Assembly: GCA_902806575.1 (NCBI GenBank)
Contig: CADCXD010000018.1
Span: forward strand, 2,480,001 to 2,544,000
Length of the DNA: 64,000 nucleotides
Reading direction: 5' to 3'
DNA from: Jackrogersella multiformis
Lineage: Eukaryota; Ascomycota; Sordariomycetes; Xylariales; Hypoxylaceae
Notes under the pieces: generated by a model
Database searches by the model: none
Seen by the model: the letters and a program-made list of their open reading frames with translations, nothing else
What the model was told of the DNA's origin: nothing
Position numbers and translations under genes: made by a program
In this document: positions 21,149-32,760 of the stretch, piece by piece
How the letters are laid out: each line of letters opens with the position of its first letter
Position numbering within the stretch: the first letter of the stretch is position 1

Positions 21149-24100
21149 TTAATTTTTTTTAATGTTCGTTTTTAAATATATTATATAATTATAAAATCGC
21201 GAGGTTTATTAACGTATTATTTATAAAATAATTTAATTATTATTTTTATTTTTTTATTAAATATATATTTATAAAGTTTTTAAGTTTAATATTTTTAACC
21301 GGTTAATTTTTAAATTTTATCGAGGTTATTATACGTAAAATTTAATTAAAGTTAAGAAGTTTTTAATTATTAATGCGATAAAGTTTAATAAATAAAATAT
21401 AAAACGAGTTATATATTTTTTATTTTTTTAAAAAAGTAAGTTTTATCGCGGTAAAAAAGATTATTTATTAAATTTTAAAAAAGCTTAAAAGTTTTTTATT
21501 TAACTTTTTAATAAAACGTTTAATTTTAATATTTTTTACGTTTAATATTATAAATTAATTTATTTTAAAAATTAATATATCTTTTTATTATTTATCGGTT
21601 TATTTTTTTATTCGTTAATAATTTTATTTTAAGTGTTTTTATACGTTTTAATATATTTACGTTATTTAATATATATATAATTTATTTTTAAAATTACGTA
21701 AAGTGTTTATAAAAAAATTATAAATTATTAAATAATAATTATAATTAATATAAAAAAAGGTAAATTATATTAATAAAAAAGTAATATTATTATAAATAAA
21801 ATTTTAAATTTTAATTAAAACGTTTTATTTATTTATCGGTTTACGAGTAAAATATAATATTTATATAAAATTTAATATTTATTAATTTAAAAAAGTTTTT
21901 TTAAATATAAAACGTAAACTTAAAATTTTTATTAAAAATAATATTTAAAAATATATCGTATAGTTTTTAATATTATTTAACGAAGATTTTAATTAAATCG
22001 TTAAATTTTTTTTCTTTTATTTTAAAAAAAATAAATTTATTATTATTTAAATAAAGTTATAATTATTCGATAAAAAAAAGTTAATAATAAAATTTATTAT
22101 TATTATTAATTAAGGTTTATAATATAATTTTATCGGTTAAAAATATTTATATAAAACGTAATAAAAGATTTTATTTTATTAATATTTTAAATAACTTCGT
22201 ACGTAATTTCGGATGATATTTTTAATATTTAATTATTAAAAGTTTTAAGTGATTAATTTTAAGGTTTTATTTATTTTTATATATTCGGTAATAAAAATAT
22301 CGTATTCGATAAAAATAACTTTTTTTTAAAGTTTCGTAAATATTTAAAAATTTTCCTTTCGATATAAAAGGTTATTTTATAAAGTAACGTTTTTAAAAGA
22401 ATTCTTAATTTACGTAACGTATTTTAAGTTATTAATAGCTATTTTTTTAAACCGTTTAATAAAGTCGAAAACTTAATTAAATATAATAAAATTATAAAAT
22501 CTTTTTAATATAATAAAGATAATTATTAAAAAAGCGAATAAAGTTCCTTAAAAATATAAAAAATATTTATTTTATAAGATCGATTTTATAAGTTAATTTT
22601 TAACTTTTTTTTTAAGTTAATATTACGATAATTTTAAAAAAATATTAACTTTATTATTTTATTTATTTAATCGATAATTAATAATAAATTAATATAATAA
22701 AAGTTTTTATATTTATTAAGTTTAACGTTAATTTAAAATTTTAATTATTATAAAGTAAATTAAGTTTTAATGATTTAAATAAATTTTAATTTAATATTTA
22801 GCTTTTTTTAAATATTAATATTATTTTTTAAAAAAGTTTATTATAATTAATAATTTTTTATCGTAAATTTTATAGTTTATTTTTACCGGTATAAACTTAC
22901 GAGAATAATAAATTATAAGTTTAAATTTTTTTTTAAAAAAAAAACGGCGCTAATAATATAATTTAAAACATTAATTTTAATATAAATTTATTTCGAAAAG
23001 TTAAAATAAATTATAATAAAAGCTTAAATAAAATAAAATTTAAGTTTTTTAAAGGATTTATTTATTTCTTCGGTTTATTTTTAATTTTTTTAATTTTTTT
23101 ATTTACGTTAATAATTAGCTTTATTATTTTTAAAAACTTTTTTATAAATTATTAATAAAAGTTTATAAAGCCGATAAATTATTAAGATTTTTTTAATAAT
23201 TTAAGCGCTTTTTAATTATTAATATAATTAATTTTATTTTATATTATTAAAATGTCGTTAATTTTAATAATATAATTAAGGAAGTTTATTTTTTAGATTT
23301 TTTAAAAGTACTTTTACGGATTAATTATAAAGTAATATTTTATAAAAGTTTTTAAGATTTTTTAACGATTTTATCGTATTCTTTTATAATGTTCGTATAA
23401 ATAAAAAGGTTATTTAAATATATTAAAAAATTTAAATCGATAAAGTTTTAAAAAATGTTATTTATTATAAATTAAAAGGTTATAAAAGTATTAATTAATT
23501 TAAAAAGCATAATTAAGTATTTAAAAAAACCGTATTTATATTAAAAAATTATTTTTTATTCGTTTGTTTTTTTAATTTTAATAAAGTAAAATTTTAACTT
23601 AAAATCGATTTTAATAAATTATTTCGCGGTTTTAAAATAAGTTTATAATTTAAATATTAAAGGTATAAAGTATTAAATAAAAATGATAATATTATTTAAA
23701 CTTTTATAATTTATTATAAACCGAAAAAGATTTTAAATTTTTAATTTATTTATAAATATTATAAATATTATATAAAATAAAGTCGATTTTTAAATACGTT
23801 TATTATTAAATATTTCGTTTAATTATAATTTAACGTATCGAATTCCTTTTTATTTATAACGTAAAAAGGTTTTTAAAAAAGCGTTTTTTTTAAAAAAAAG
23901 TTAATAATATAATTTTATAATTAATAATTTAAAAAACGTTATTTTATTTTCTTTATTATAATGTATATAAATTTACGAAATTCCTTAAAAACGTTTTTTA
24001 ATATTTTATTTACTTTAATATTTTTTATTATCGTTATATTAATTAACTTTTTTAAGTTATATAAAGTTAAGTTAATATAATATTTTCGATAATAAAAAAA

Positions 24101-27044
24101 ATTAAACTTAATTTTTTTAAAATTTATAAATTTCTATTTATTATTATAATATAATAATATCGTATTTATTATTTAAGGCGTTTAATTTAAAGTTAATTTT
24201 TTAAAAAAAAAATTAATAATAAAAAATAAAAAGATTAATATAATAACGTTTTATAAAAAAGATTTAAATTAAATTAAAAGTTAATATAAATCGTATATAT
24301 TATTTTTTAATAATCGGTAATTTTTATTTTTTTATTTTAAAAAAAAATATTATTAAAATTAAGCTTTTTAAGTTTAATAATATTTATATTCGATATTTTT
24401 TTTATTATATATTAATATTATATTAATAATAAATTTATATTTTAAAGTTAATTTTAAATAAAGTTTTTTTATAATTTTTATTTTATTTTCGGTTAACTTT
24501 TTAATTATTACGGTTTAACGTATTTTACCTTAATTTAATTATAAAATTTAACGAGGTATAACGTCGAGGTTATTTAAAAATTTAAGTCGGAGTTTTTAAT
24601 TTTTATAAAGTTATATTTATTTACACCTTTTTTTATAATGAAAATATAAATTAAATATTATTATTTCGAGATCGTTTTACGAAAAAGATTTTATTCGAGT
24701 TTAATAATAAATCTTTATTATTAACGTTTTTTTTAATAAAATAAAAAAAGGTTTAATAATTATCGCGTTTATAACGTTAATAAAAAAATTTATTCTTTTT
24801 TCGTTAATTTATATTTATTTAATTAATTCTTTTTAAAGTATTTTTATTATTAAATTAAACCTTATTTTTTTAATTTAATTTTAACTCGAATTAAAGCGGT
24901 TTTCTTTTTCGCGGTTAACTTAACTCGATTTTAAAAACTTTTAAATTAAAGTAAGCCTTTTTTTCCCGAAATACCGAGATTAATTAATATATTTTTATAA
25001 ATTTAACTTACTTTTTAAATAACGGCGAGGAATTTTTTATTTATATCCGAAAGTCTTTTTTATTTAAAATAAACCAATTTAATAATTTCGTTAAAAAAAG
25101 TTTTAAAAATATAATTTTAAAACGTTATTTTAAATTATTAAATTATTTTATTAAGGTTTAATAATTTAATAAAATATTAAATAATACTTTTTTAATATTT
25201 AAGTTTATTTATTATTTTTAAGTTACGGTATTTTTTTAAAAATTTTATAAAACGTTTTTAAAAGGTAATAACGTATATTATTTAAATATTAAAAACCTTT
25301 AACCGTATAATTTAACTTTTACGTTATTAACATTATAATTATGCTTTTTTAAATAATAACGATTTAATTTAATTAATACGATAAAAATCTTTAAAAAAAC
25401 TTTTCGTATACGTTTTTAAATATATTTTAACTTTTATTTATTAAATTTAAAACTTTAAAAGGTTTTTATTATTATAAACGGTAAGTTTATTAAGTTATAT
25501 TAAATTAACGATAATCGTAACGTAAAAAAAATAAGTTAATCGTTTTAAAGTTTTAAATAATCGGTTATTATTACTTTAAAATAAAGGATTTTTATCGTTA
25601 TTTAAAGGCGTAAAATTACCTTAAAATGGTTTTTAAAAAAGGGTTTTAAATAATTTAAGGTTTTAAGATTAATTATTAAAATCGAAGTTATTTAAGTTAT
25701 TATTAAATATTTCGACGGCTTTTTTAAAGGAAATTCTTTTTTTATTACTTTTAAATATAAAAAAATTAATTTTAACGAAATTAAATTATATTCGGGCTTT
25801 TTTAATTATTTTTTTAACTTAAACTCGTAAAAAAGATTATAAAAAGAGAAGATTTTTTATTTAAACTTTCGAGTTAAAGTATTTAATAAATAATATTTTA
25901 AAGTATATTAAGTTTTTTCGATCGAAAAAATTTAATTTAATTAACGTTTTTAATATAATATGCTTTTTAATGTTTTTAAAACGAAATTAATATTAATTAA
26001 TTTATTAAAAATTAATTAAATATTAAATTTATTAAAAACGGCTTAAATATAAGCTTTTAAATTATTAAATTAACGGTAAATTTTTACGTTAATATACGCG
26101 AGATTTATATATTTTCTTATAAAAAAATTATTAATTTAAGATTTTTTAATATAAACTTAATTTATTACTTTTTATTAAAGATTTTTTTACTTTTTAATAT
26201 TTTAATAAAAAGTTTAAAAAGCTTATTAATAGTAATTAACTATTTTTTTAAACTTATTAATAACTTTTTATCGAGTTTAATTATTTTATATATATTAAAT
26301 AATCGTACTTTAAACTTATTATTTAAAATAAGTTATTTATTCGTTTATTAATAATTTAATTATTCGTAACGATAATAATAAATGTTTAAATAATATAATA
26401 ATTATCGTATATTTTTTAATAAAGTTTAATAAACTATATAAAGAAATTATTAAAATTAATTCCGATATTATTTATATTAAAAACGTTTCGTATAATTATT
26501 TTATAATTTTAAAAATTATAAAAAAATTTAATATTATCGTTATTAAATTAAAATAATTTAAGAATAAAAGAAAAGTTTTAAAGCGATATATTTTTTATTT
26601 TAAATATTTTAATAAAAAATCGTATATTAAAACGTCGTTTAATTTTAATAAGTTTTTATAAATAATAATTTTCTTTAAATTTATTTTTAATTTTAAGGTT
26701 TTATAAAAAAAGTATTATTAAAAATTTAAAAAATTATTTATCGTTTAACGAAAAAGGTAATTTAAGGTTTTATAAATTAATAAATAATAAAATTAAAATA
26801 TAAATATTCGGCTTAAATATTTACGAAATAATAAAATATAAAATCTTTTTTATAATTATAATAACGTACGTAATAATAAAATTAATAAATAATATTAATA
26901 TAATATATTTTAATAAAAAATTTCTTTAAGTAAATTAATTATTTATAAGTAATTAAAATAAAGTAATTTTTAAAAAAAGATTAATTTTCTTTTAAAAGGC
27001 ACGTGCTTTTTTAAAAATAAGGTTTTTTTAAAAGAATTTTTTTT

Positions 27045-27357
27045 AATAATAAAAATAATAAAGCTTAAAATTATAATTTAATTTCGAATAATAATTTTTT
27101 ATAATTTTAAACTTCTTGCTTTTTTTTTCTTCTTACGAAACGAGGCGTAATAACTTATATATATATAATTTAAATATTTTTTTAAGCGCCGTTAACGCCT
27201 TTTTAATCCTATTAGTTTAATTTTACATATATTAACTAAATCTTCTAATTAACCTCATCTAATAGTTTGATTCCATAAGTTCTAACATATCTCGTATTTA
27301 CCAATTTGCATGCCTATATTGATCATACTCTGCTTCGTGGAGCTTATCCGTATGACA
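27045..27357. repeat. Right LTR (313 bp)
   Basis: Partner of 20836-21148. Here the RIP-mutated part is the left two thirds, and the last ~140 bases are intact (ending CTTATCCGTATGACA). The first base pairs with T of the left copy as A, the only mismatch at the terminus that is not RIP-type. Confidence 0.9.
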
Positions 27358-27372
27358 ACAGCACAAAAATGA
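27310..27372 (+). promoter_or_regulatory. LTR-derived uORF overlapping the downstream start codon
   Basis: A 20-codon reading frame begins at an ATG in the right LTR and crosses the target duplication. It stops with TGA in the ATGA that also contains the start codon of the following gene (27369). An internal ATG at 27352 gives a 6-codon version. If transcripts start in the LTR, this would control initiation at the gene by termination-reinitiation. Confidence 0.5.
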
Positions 27373-28034
27373 CGGCAGCATCAAAACCCCAGACTGAAGG
27401 AGATGGCTCTCAAGGCCAACCCCCTGCCTACGACGAAACAGTTGACAAAAAACCTACCCAGAGCGCCGCTGCTATTCAAATCCAGCCAACGCCTGGTCCT
27501 GCTGGAAACGGAAAGTTTTTTTTGGACGCGCCGGGGGAAATCTCCATCAGCTTCTCTTTTATCCCCAAGCCTAACATGGACGGCAAGCACCAGCCGTGGT
27601 TTGGACAAATGGAAGTTAAATGCTGCGATGTGCCCCTTCTGATGCGCGAGGGTTTCCACTGGACGACAGCGAATGTGATCAAAGAAGAAGGTTTCGTCGA
27701 TCATATTATCCCACAACTAGTTGATCTAGGAAAGCCCAACAGATGTACCATTACAAGGTATTGGATCCTGCGAGATTTGCAACAACCATCGCGATGGACT
27801 GCCTACATACAGGTCCATGCCCCGAATACTGAAGTTATATCTGGAATTCGACTCGACAACTGGACCATAGACATGGTTCAGTCCGTTAAGGCCTGGGGTG
27901 TTTTGAATAAATTAATCTACCGATTTGATGACTCAAGGCCCCGATATCATTTCAACAGCATTTACGACGATATGCCATTAAAAGGATGGTGGCCCTGGCC
28001 AAAAGAAGACCCGCTAGCTACTAAAAGAGCTTAA
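27369..28034 (+). CDS. Orphan 221-residue protein with PPAY motif
   Basis: I do not recognise the family. The first ATG outside the transposon is at 27369 (MTAASKPQTEGDG). The frame is open further upstream into the LTR, but only from a TTG, and that extension is transposon sequence. Residues 1-50 are polar and disordered, with QPPAYDE, a PPxY-like motif able to bind WW domains of Rsp5-type ubiquitin ligases. From about residue 55 the protein looks folded and beta-rich (EISISFSFIPKP, CTITRYWILRDL, RWTAYIQVHAP), ending Trp/Pro-rich (LKGWWPWPKEDP). No signal peptide or membrane helix. Single exon. The LTR element lies only 11 bases before the ATG, so its native promoter is now 6.5 kb away. Confidence 0.65.
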   Translation: MTAASKPQTEGDGSQGQPPAYDETVDKKPTQSAAAIQIQPTPGPAGNGKFFLDAPGEISISFSFIPKPNMDGKHQPWFGQMEVKCCDVPLLMREGFHWTTANVIKEEGFVDHIIPQLVDLGKPNRCTITRYWILRDLQQPSRWTAYIQVHAPNTEVISGIRLDNWTIDMVQSVKAWGVLNKLIYRFDDSRPRYHFNSIYDDMPLKGWWPWPKEDPLATKRA

Positions 28035-28544
28035 CAGACTGGGCAAGCTACTACTGCCTTTATTTTTGTCAAGTAAATCAAGGTGGCATTGGAATGCACG
28101 TTAGGTGTGGCTTCTCCAAAAGACGATGAAATTGGTCATGAACCGAAGTGTGGAAGGATCTCACGCGCGCATACAGAATGTAAGTAGCTCCTTCAAGGGC
28201 GGTTGTTGATTTTGATGTATCAAACCTGCAATATTTATTATTCATTACCACAAGGCTGATATCACATCTGCAATGTACCTAGGTAGGCGCGGACAGTGCA
28301 TGTTAAACGGGGTTGTAGTTCTCTCCCTTGATTAATCTCATAGAGAAATAATAGTGGTAGCCACGGTGCTGTAATATTTGGAGTGATAAAATTTTGGTTA
28401 GTTCTACTCTGTTATATAAATGTCGGTTCTTCTCCTGTTCATCATTAAGTTCGTCAAAATTATCTCACATAGATATTCAATCGTTTACTTGCCACACAAT
28501 CGTTTGAATATCGACATAGACCGCTCGCTGAAACATAAATAATC
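28035..28544. other. Intergenic
   Basis: Likely 3' UTR of the 221-residue gene and promoter of the next small gene. One CCTAGG motif at about 28278. No gene seen. Confidence 0.4.
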
Positions 28545-28960
28545 ATGGATTATATCATTAGCGTTATCATTGATTTTTTGATTCATCTCACCACGTAAGT
28601 TACCTTACAGCTTTCAAGACTCGGATTAGGGATACCGAGGCTGGGGACCGACGAGGCCATCGCCGTCGTGGTCGTGGCCGTGGCCGTGGCCGTGATGCTC
28701 ATCGTCACAACAACCGCAATAACCGCCCCCGTTTCCGTTGGCGACGATGGGGAAAGACGGGCAACCGACCAAACGGCGACACGTACTTGCAGGATGAAGT
28801 CGAATATGAATGGGGTGAGAAGGATCGTGAAGATAACGAGAAGGAACTTCAAGCAAATGGCTACTTTTTGATGGAAGAGTATTCAGCTGATGAATCAGAC
28901 ACCTCTGCATATCCTATAAGCTGGGCCAAAGCTTACCATCCAATCCATCTTAATTATTAA
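28545..28960 (+). CDS. Small Arg/Gly-rich protein, uncertain model
   Basis: A clear coding-like frame runs from about 28574 to the TAA at 28958-28960 but has no ATG of its own. It encodes a run of R, G and H (RRRGRGRGRGRDAHRHNN), then an acidic block (YLQDEVEYEWGEKD) and the ending AKAYHPIHLNY. The ATG at 28545 (MDYIISVIIDFL) can be joined by a canonical GTAAGT donor at 28595 and the AG at 28629. That intron is only 35 bp, below the usual fungal minimum, and would give 126 residues. Alternatives are a weak GTTATC donor at 28563 with the AG at 28618, or a frameshifted relic. The CGTGGC hexamer run at about 28668-28690 could have caused slippage. Function unknown; RGR tracts often bind RNA. Confidence 0.4.
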
Positions 28961-29505
28961 CTAAATTACGTACCTAGCCTTAGGCTTCCCGAACAGCTCC
29001 CATCTTCGCCCAGCCGCTCCCACGAGAGCCCCTCGAATATGGCCCCTCGCCAATGCTCACTTACTGAATCGCTTGGAGGTGTGCTCGGGGTTTTTCTCCT
29101 GGTGAGGTAGGGTAGTTGGCGCCGACGCTAACCAGCTATAGTAATGCCTATAGGGCAGGAACAGCGGTGGATTTCCTATATCAAACGATATTCTAGCTCT
29201 GCCTTTTTGCAAGGGGGTACTCTAGACGTCCCGTGCACACATGGTTGTGCCTGATGTGTAGATTATTTACCTAGATAGTCTTCACGTCCTCCGGACGTAA
29301 ACACAATCATCATCACCTCATCATTCCCGCATTATGTCGGTGAACCTATGATGTATCCCCAGAGAAGCGTGCTTGTTTATTGCTGACACGGTTTGGTATA
29401 GGAAGTCATTAAATCCTCAGGATGGCCAAGATCATGACCTAGAGAGAGGAAGGGTGCCGGGTGGGCGGCACGGGGGAGGGACAGCTGTGGGGTTTGCCCG
29501 AGAGA

Positions 29506-30306
29506 GTGATGCTATTTGTAGATTAGGTTACTTTTTTTTTTTTTTTCCTTATTTGTAGATTGGTTTTTGAAACAGCTGCTAACAGCTGCCTACCTATTTT
29601 TACTGCAGCGTATTTACCTACTTTAGAGCTAATTTCTTAATGTTATAAGGTATCGCCGTTGCTTCGGACGTATCCGTAGCTTCGCACGTGGTTTTATAGG
29701 TTTAGCGATAATATAGTCTTTTGCTATAAGAGACTTTGTTGTCGCCTCGGAGCCTTTCGGAATTATCGTGACCCCCGGGACCCTCGGGGTGGCTCCTGTA
29801 AGTTATTATATGCAGTGGCTATCGTGAAGTAACAAGGCAAGAATAGTAGGAGTAGTGCTATTGTTGTTGTGAAACGTACGAAAGGTGTTAGATACCATCT
29901 CCTTTATCATATGATAAGATGGGTATTTCCTATCATCACATGCTTTGTACCTAAGGTCATTTTTTACAGGTGGTCCGTGTGTACAGGATACTTGGTCTTT
30001 ATGGTGGAGATATCTTCAATCTCTGGTTACTCACGTGACTCTTGATGAGACAAGAATGCTCTAACATAGATGATTTTACCGTTGGTAGAATCAGAGTTTT
30101 TCCTGTAGAATGAATACAACGTTTTGCCAAAAACATCTTGATCTCTCTGATAAAAGGTTGAAAGAGGGGTGTTTAAAAGATTGGCGTTAAGAAATAGAAG
30201 TAACAAAAATGAATGGGCAGGTAGTGGGCAGTTGTTGGCAGCTGTTCCAAAAACCAATCTAGGTACAGATGAGGAAAAAAAAGTAATCTACAAATAGCAT
30301 CACTCT
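29506..30306. repeat. Inverted repeat, ~100-bp arms with ~600-bp spacer
   Basis: The left arm contains AGTGATGCTATTTGTAGATTA, then a T-run, ATTGGTTTTTGAAACAGCTG and a decaying tail. The right arm (30207-30306) is its reverse complement with small indels in the T-run. Similarity stops abruptly at the outer edge (GAGTGATGC / GCATCACTC) and fades inward. I see no flanking target duplication and no transposase in the spacer. It could be a MITE-like relic or an inverted duplication. Confidence 0.65.
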
Positions 30307-30344
30307 TCGTATAATACTCTTGAATGCCTAAAGCTTCCATCCTT

Positions 30345-30432
30345 TGGTAAACTTATAGAAAATGAGTTAAGTTCTAGCAATAACGGAAGATCATGGAGGT
30401 TCTTTTTTATATCTGTTGTGATAAAATGTGGC
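30345..30432 (-). repeat. Second copy of the membrane-protein gene's 5' leader
   Basis: Read on the minus strand, this matches about 32797-32866, just upstream of the start codon at 32760, over roughly 70 bases (shared core GAACTTAACTCATTTTCTA). It is followed by a similar GGATGGAA start context. Both copies keep a six-codon uORF (MIFRYC) with one synonymous difference (CGC/CGT). No matching body of a second gene follows. Confidence 0.7.
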
Positions 30433-30599
30433 ACGCTATCGTGTAAAGTATAAGGAGATTTTTTTTGCCGGTAATTAAAAACATAAATATATGTCACCTG
30501 CGAGATATGATATCATCCTTTAGCAGAAAGTTGAAAAGATATATTTACTAAAATACCTAGGTACCTACTTACCTACATTATGGGTTAGATAAACTATTC

Positions 30600-32760
30600 T
30601 TAATATATCCGCCAGTTAAGGTCTTCATATACTTCCAAATCTGTAGGTTTCCTGTTCGTATTCCCATATCTCTCTTTGAGGAATACACTCGCCTCGTTGA
30701 GCTTCTTGTTCATACTGTCGCTCACGGGATCTATCTTTTGGTTAATTTGATCAAATACGTTGTCCAGAACCGCTAGTTTCTTGTCAAGTTTATGTTCGAA
30801 CCGGATAAAGGTATTGTCCCAGCGCGTTAGTTCTCCGTCGAATCTACCCTTAAACACGCTCGGCTTCTTGCCCGATGCGATTCTATATCTTATTTCTCCG
30901 TTTTGGTCGGACCGTTGAATTTCGTATGAGATTTTAACCCCTTTCAATCTTTTTACCAACACCTTTTCCGGGAGGTAGCTTGCCTCTAATCTCAAGTCAT
31001 CGCGCGCAGACTCCGAAAAATCGAGTGCCAATCTCATAACTCCGGCAGTGCTAATAGGCTCCTTTCTGATAAGGTCACCACGAAGAGAGAGATGAAGATG
31101 GGATAAAAAGCAGCAAGCCATCCAAACTGCTTCAAGGATAAGTCCTAGCCGAACCAGATGGCTAGAAAAGCCCCATACATACCCAGGAGCTGTGTTGCAT
31201 ATTGTTTTCTGTTCGCTTAACGTATCAGGTGCTATAGGCTTCCCTTTGTAGCAGATACAGTTCCCAAGGCTAGTAAACGAAGTGTCCCCTGAGCAATTTA
31301 GACCAATGTCGAGGAAAGGAGCAGATAGTGATATGGGCATTCCATTAAGCCAGATAGTAGAGTTATAAGGCAAGACACCCTGGTTTATAGAAATGGAACT
31401 GTTGAAACTGAAATGAGACCAGTCTATCTTTTCAAAATTCAGTTCGTCAAAAGGAGATATGCCAACCGTGCTAATACTAGATAAATCAGCCCCTGACTCC
31501 GAAAGCCCTTGGTATTCAACGGCTTCGAAAGAAGAGAAAAATGTAGCATTATCAACTTGTGTGCAATTGGTTTGATTCGTCCCAGACCACCAGTCTAGTT
31601 TCTCTTCTGTAACGTTCCTAAGTGTTGTACAATTTGGACTGACTCTCGGCCCACCTAGTACCCACGCCGTAGGATCTAAGGATATTCGCAATAATTGTGC
31701 TGTGAGTGCGTCTAACTTCAAAGATGAGCCATCAGGAAGTATGAAGATGTGGGTAGAAGTAAGGCTTACAAGCACGTATGTTGGCAAAACTTTTGGAGGT
31801 TTCGGGCTGAATTTCTCGGCTGTCATAATCACCGAGATGTTCCCAAATAGTTGCAGCAGTGCTGACCTTCCAACCCCCAGGTGTATACCCAAGAGCATGA
31901 TTTCCCATCTGACCTAAGCTTTGGAAGCATATAGTTGTGTTGGTATAGTTGTACGGTCGAGCCACAGACTGGATGCTGGAGAAATTTGGGCCGATTGCCA
32001 CGTACGGATAATCGATGGCCAGATCAGGCCTCGAGGTGTCCAACACCCAACAGAGAGCTAGATCTTCACTGTTCAATGGCACAGCGTCGCCTCCTGGCAT
32101 CGTGTAGATCTTGTGAGATTTGTTGATATATCCCCCGGCCGTGCTCCATATAAGCGGGAAGAAAATGGTATAGATAAGCGAGTAAATAGTTAAAGAAGTA
32201 CAGATTATGACAGAGTAGCTCTTCATTGAGTATATTGTTTTCAATAGCGTCCAGAGAGTTTCGATAGAAGCCCGAGAGAATGACAGTGTGGTATAGTAAT
32301 CGTAGGTGACGCTCGAAATCTCCATAGCAAGCACAAGGAGTGGATAGATGACACAGCGATAGAGAATCCAGCCATGGACGAGACGCCCACCCTGGCCAAC
32401 TATCGTGTCCCAAGTAGCATCAATAACCTTCGCTTCTGTAAAAGTGAAGTTGCCGAATGTCAGATCCAGATGGAAGATTTGTTCCACTGAGTCGCTTGCC
32501 TCATCGACACATTCGGGATCAAAGATGCCCGTGGCTTTACCGTCTTTGATTGGGATTAGTTGACTAATCACACCAAAGGTAATGGAAAAGAAGAAGAAGA
32601 ATGCGCCATTAATGATAAGCCACTTCCAATGTATCGGGTTTCGCTGTCCAGAATCCGTCGTTTGGGGGTTTCTCAACGGTCCTGGTGCCCTGATCCCTGA
32701 TCCAGTATTAACAAGATCAGGTCGTTCTGTATCGTGCGTTAAAAACGTAGTTGATTCCAT
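30600..32760 (-). CDS. Multi-pass membrane protein of unknown function
   Basis: Exons 32760-31770 and 31699-30600 join across a 70-bp intron (GTAAGC ... CTCACAG) to 696 residues. The two long frames overlap, and only this junction preserves both. Layout: a polar N-terminus; a first helix (WLIINGAFFFFFSITFGVIS); an outside loop with N-glycosylation sites; two or more helices (LYRCVIYPLLVLAMEI and VIICTSLTIYSLIYTIFFPLIW); a large Cys- and NxS/T-rich outer domain (CTTLRNVTEE, NQTNCTQ); a last helix (LGLILEAVWMACCFLSHL); and a 170-residue basic, coiled-coil-prone cytoplasmic tail. General plan resembles other fungal loop-rich membrane proteins such as DUF3176, but I cannot name the family. A duplicated leader lies downstream. 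Confidence 0.7.

Larger units (their letters stand above)
20831..27362. mobile_element. Complete LTR retrotransposon, heavily RIP-mutated
   Basis: The element spans 20836-27357 (6522 bp) and is bounded by 5-bp target duplications ACAGC at 20831-20835 and 27358-27362. Both LTRs are 313 bp, begin TGT-like and end ACA. Between about 20935 and 27215 the DNA is extremely AT-rich with no open frames. The C and G that remain sit mostly in CpG, and CA/TG are almost gone, the footprint of C-to-T mutation on both strands. This is classic RIP, a premeiotic fungal defence against repeats. The internal 5.9 kb is too degraded for me to tell Copia from Gypsy or to place PBS and polypurine tract. Transcription direction is unknown. 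Confidence 0.9.
28961..30599. other. Gene-poor stretch with inverted and direct repeats
   Basis: No convincing gene. It contains both arms of an inverted repeat (about 29506-29605 and 30207-30306), one copy of a duplicated 5' leader (about 30345-30432), a T-run at about 29532-29546 and CCTAGG palindromes near 30556-30577. Confidence 0.5.

Noticed and set aside
20935..27215. AT-rich block as a centromere, mitochondrial insertion or origin
   Set aside because: Paired LTRs and a target duplication explain it fully as a RIP-mutated retrotransposon.
27306..27368. TTG-initiated N-terminal extension of the 221-residue gene
   Set aside because: These codons are the end of the right LTR, and the first ATG of the native gene is at 27369.
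28583..28910. Minus-strand frames with VVVTMSITATATATTTT-like peptides
   Set aside because: They are the antisense of the CGTGGC-repeat part of the small RGR gene.
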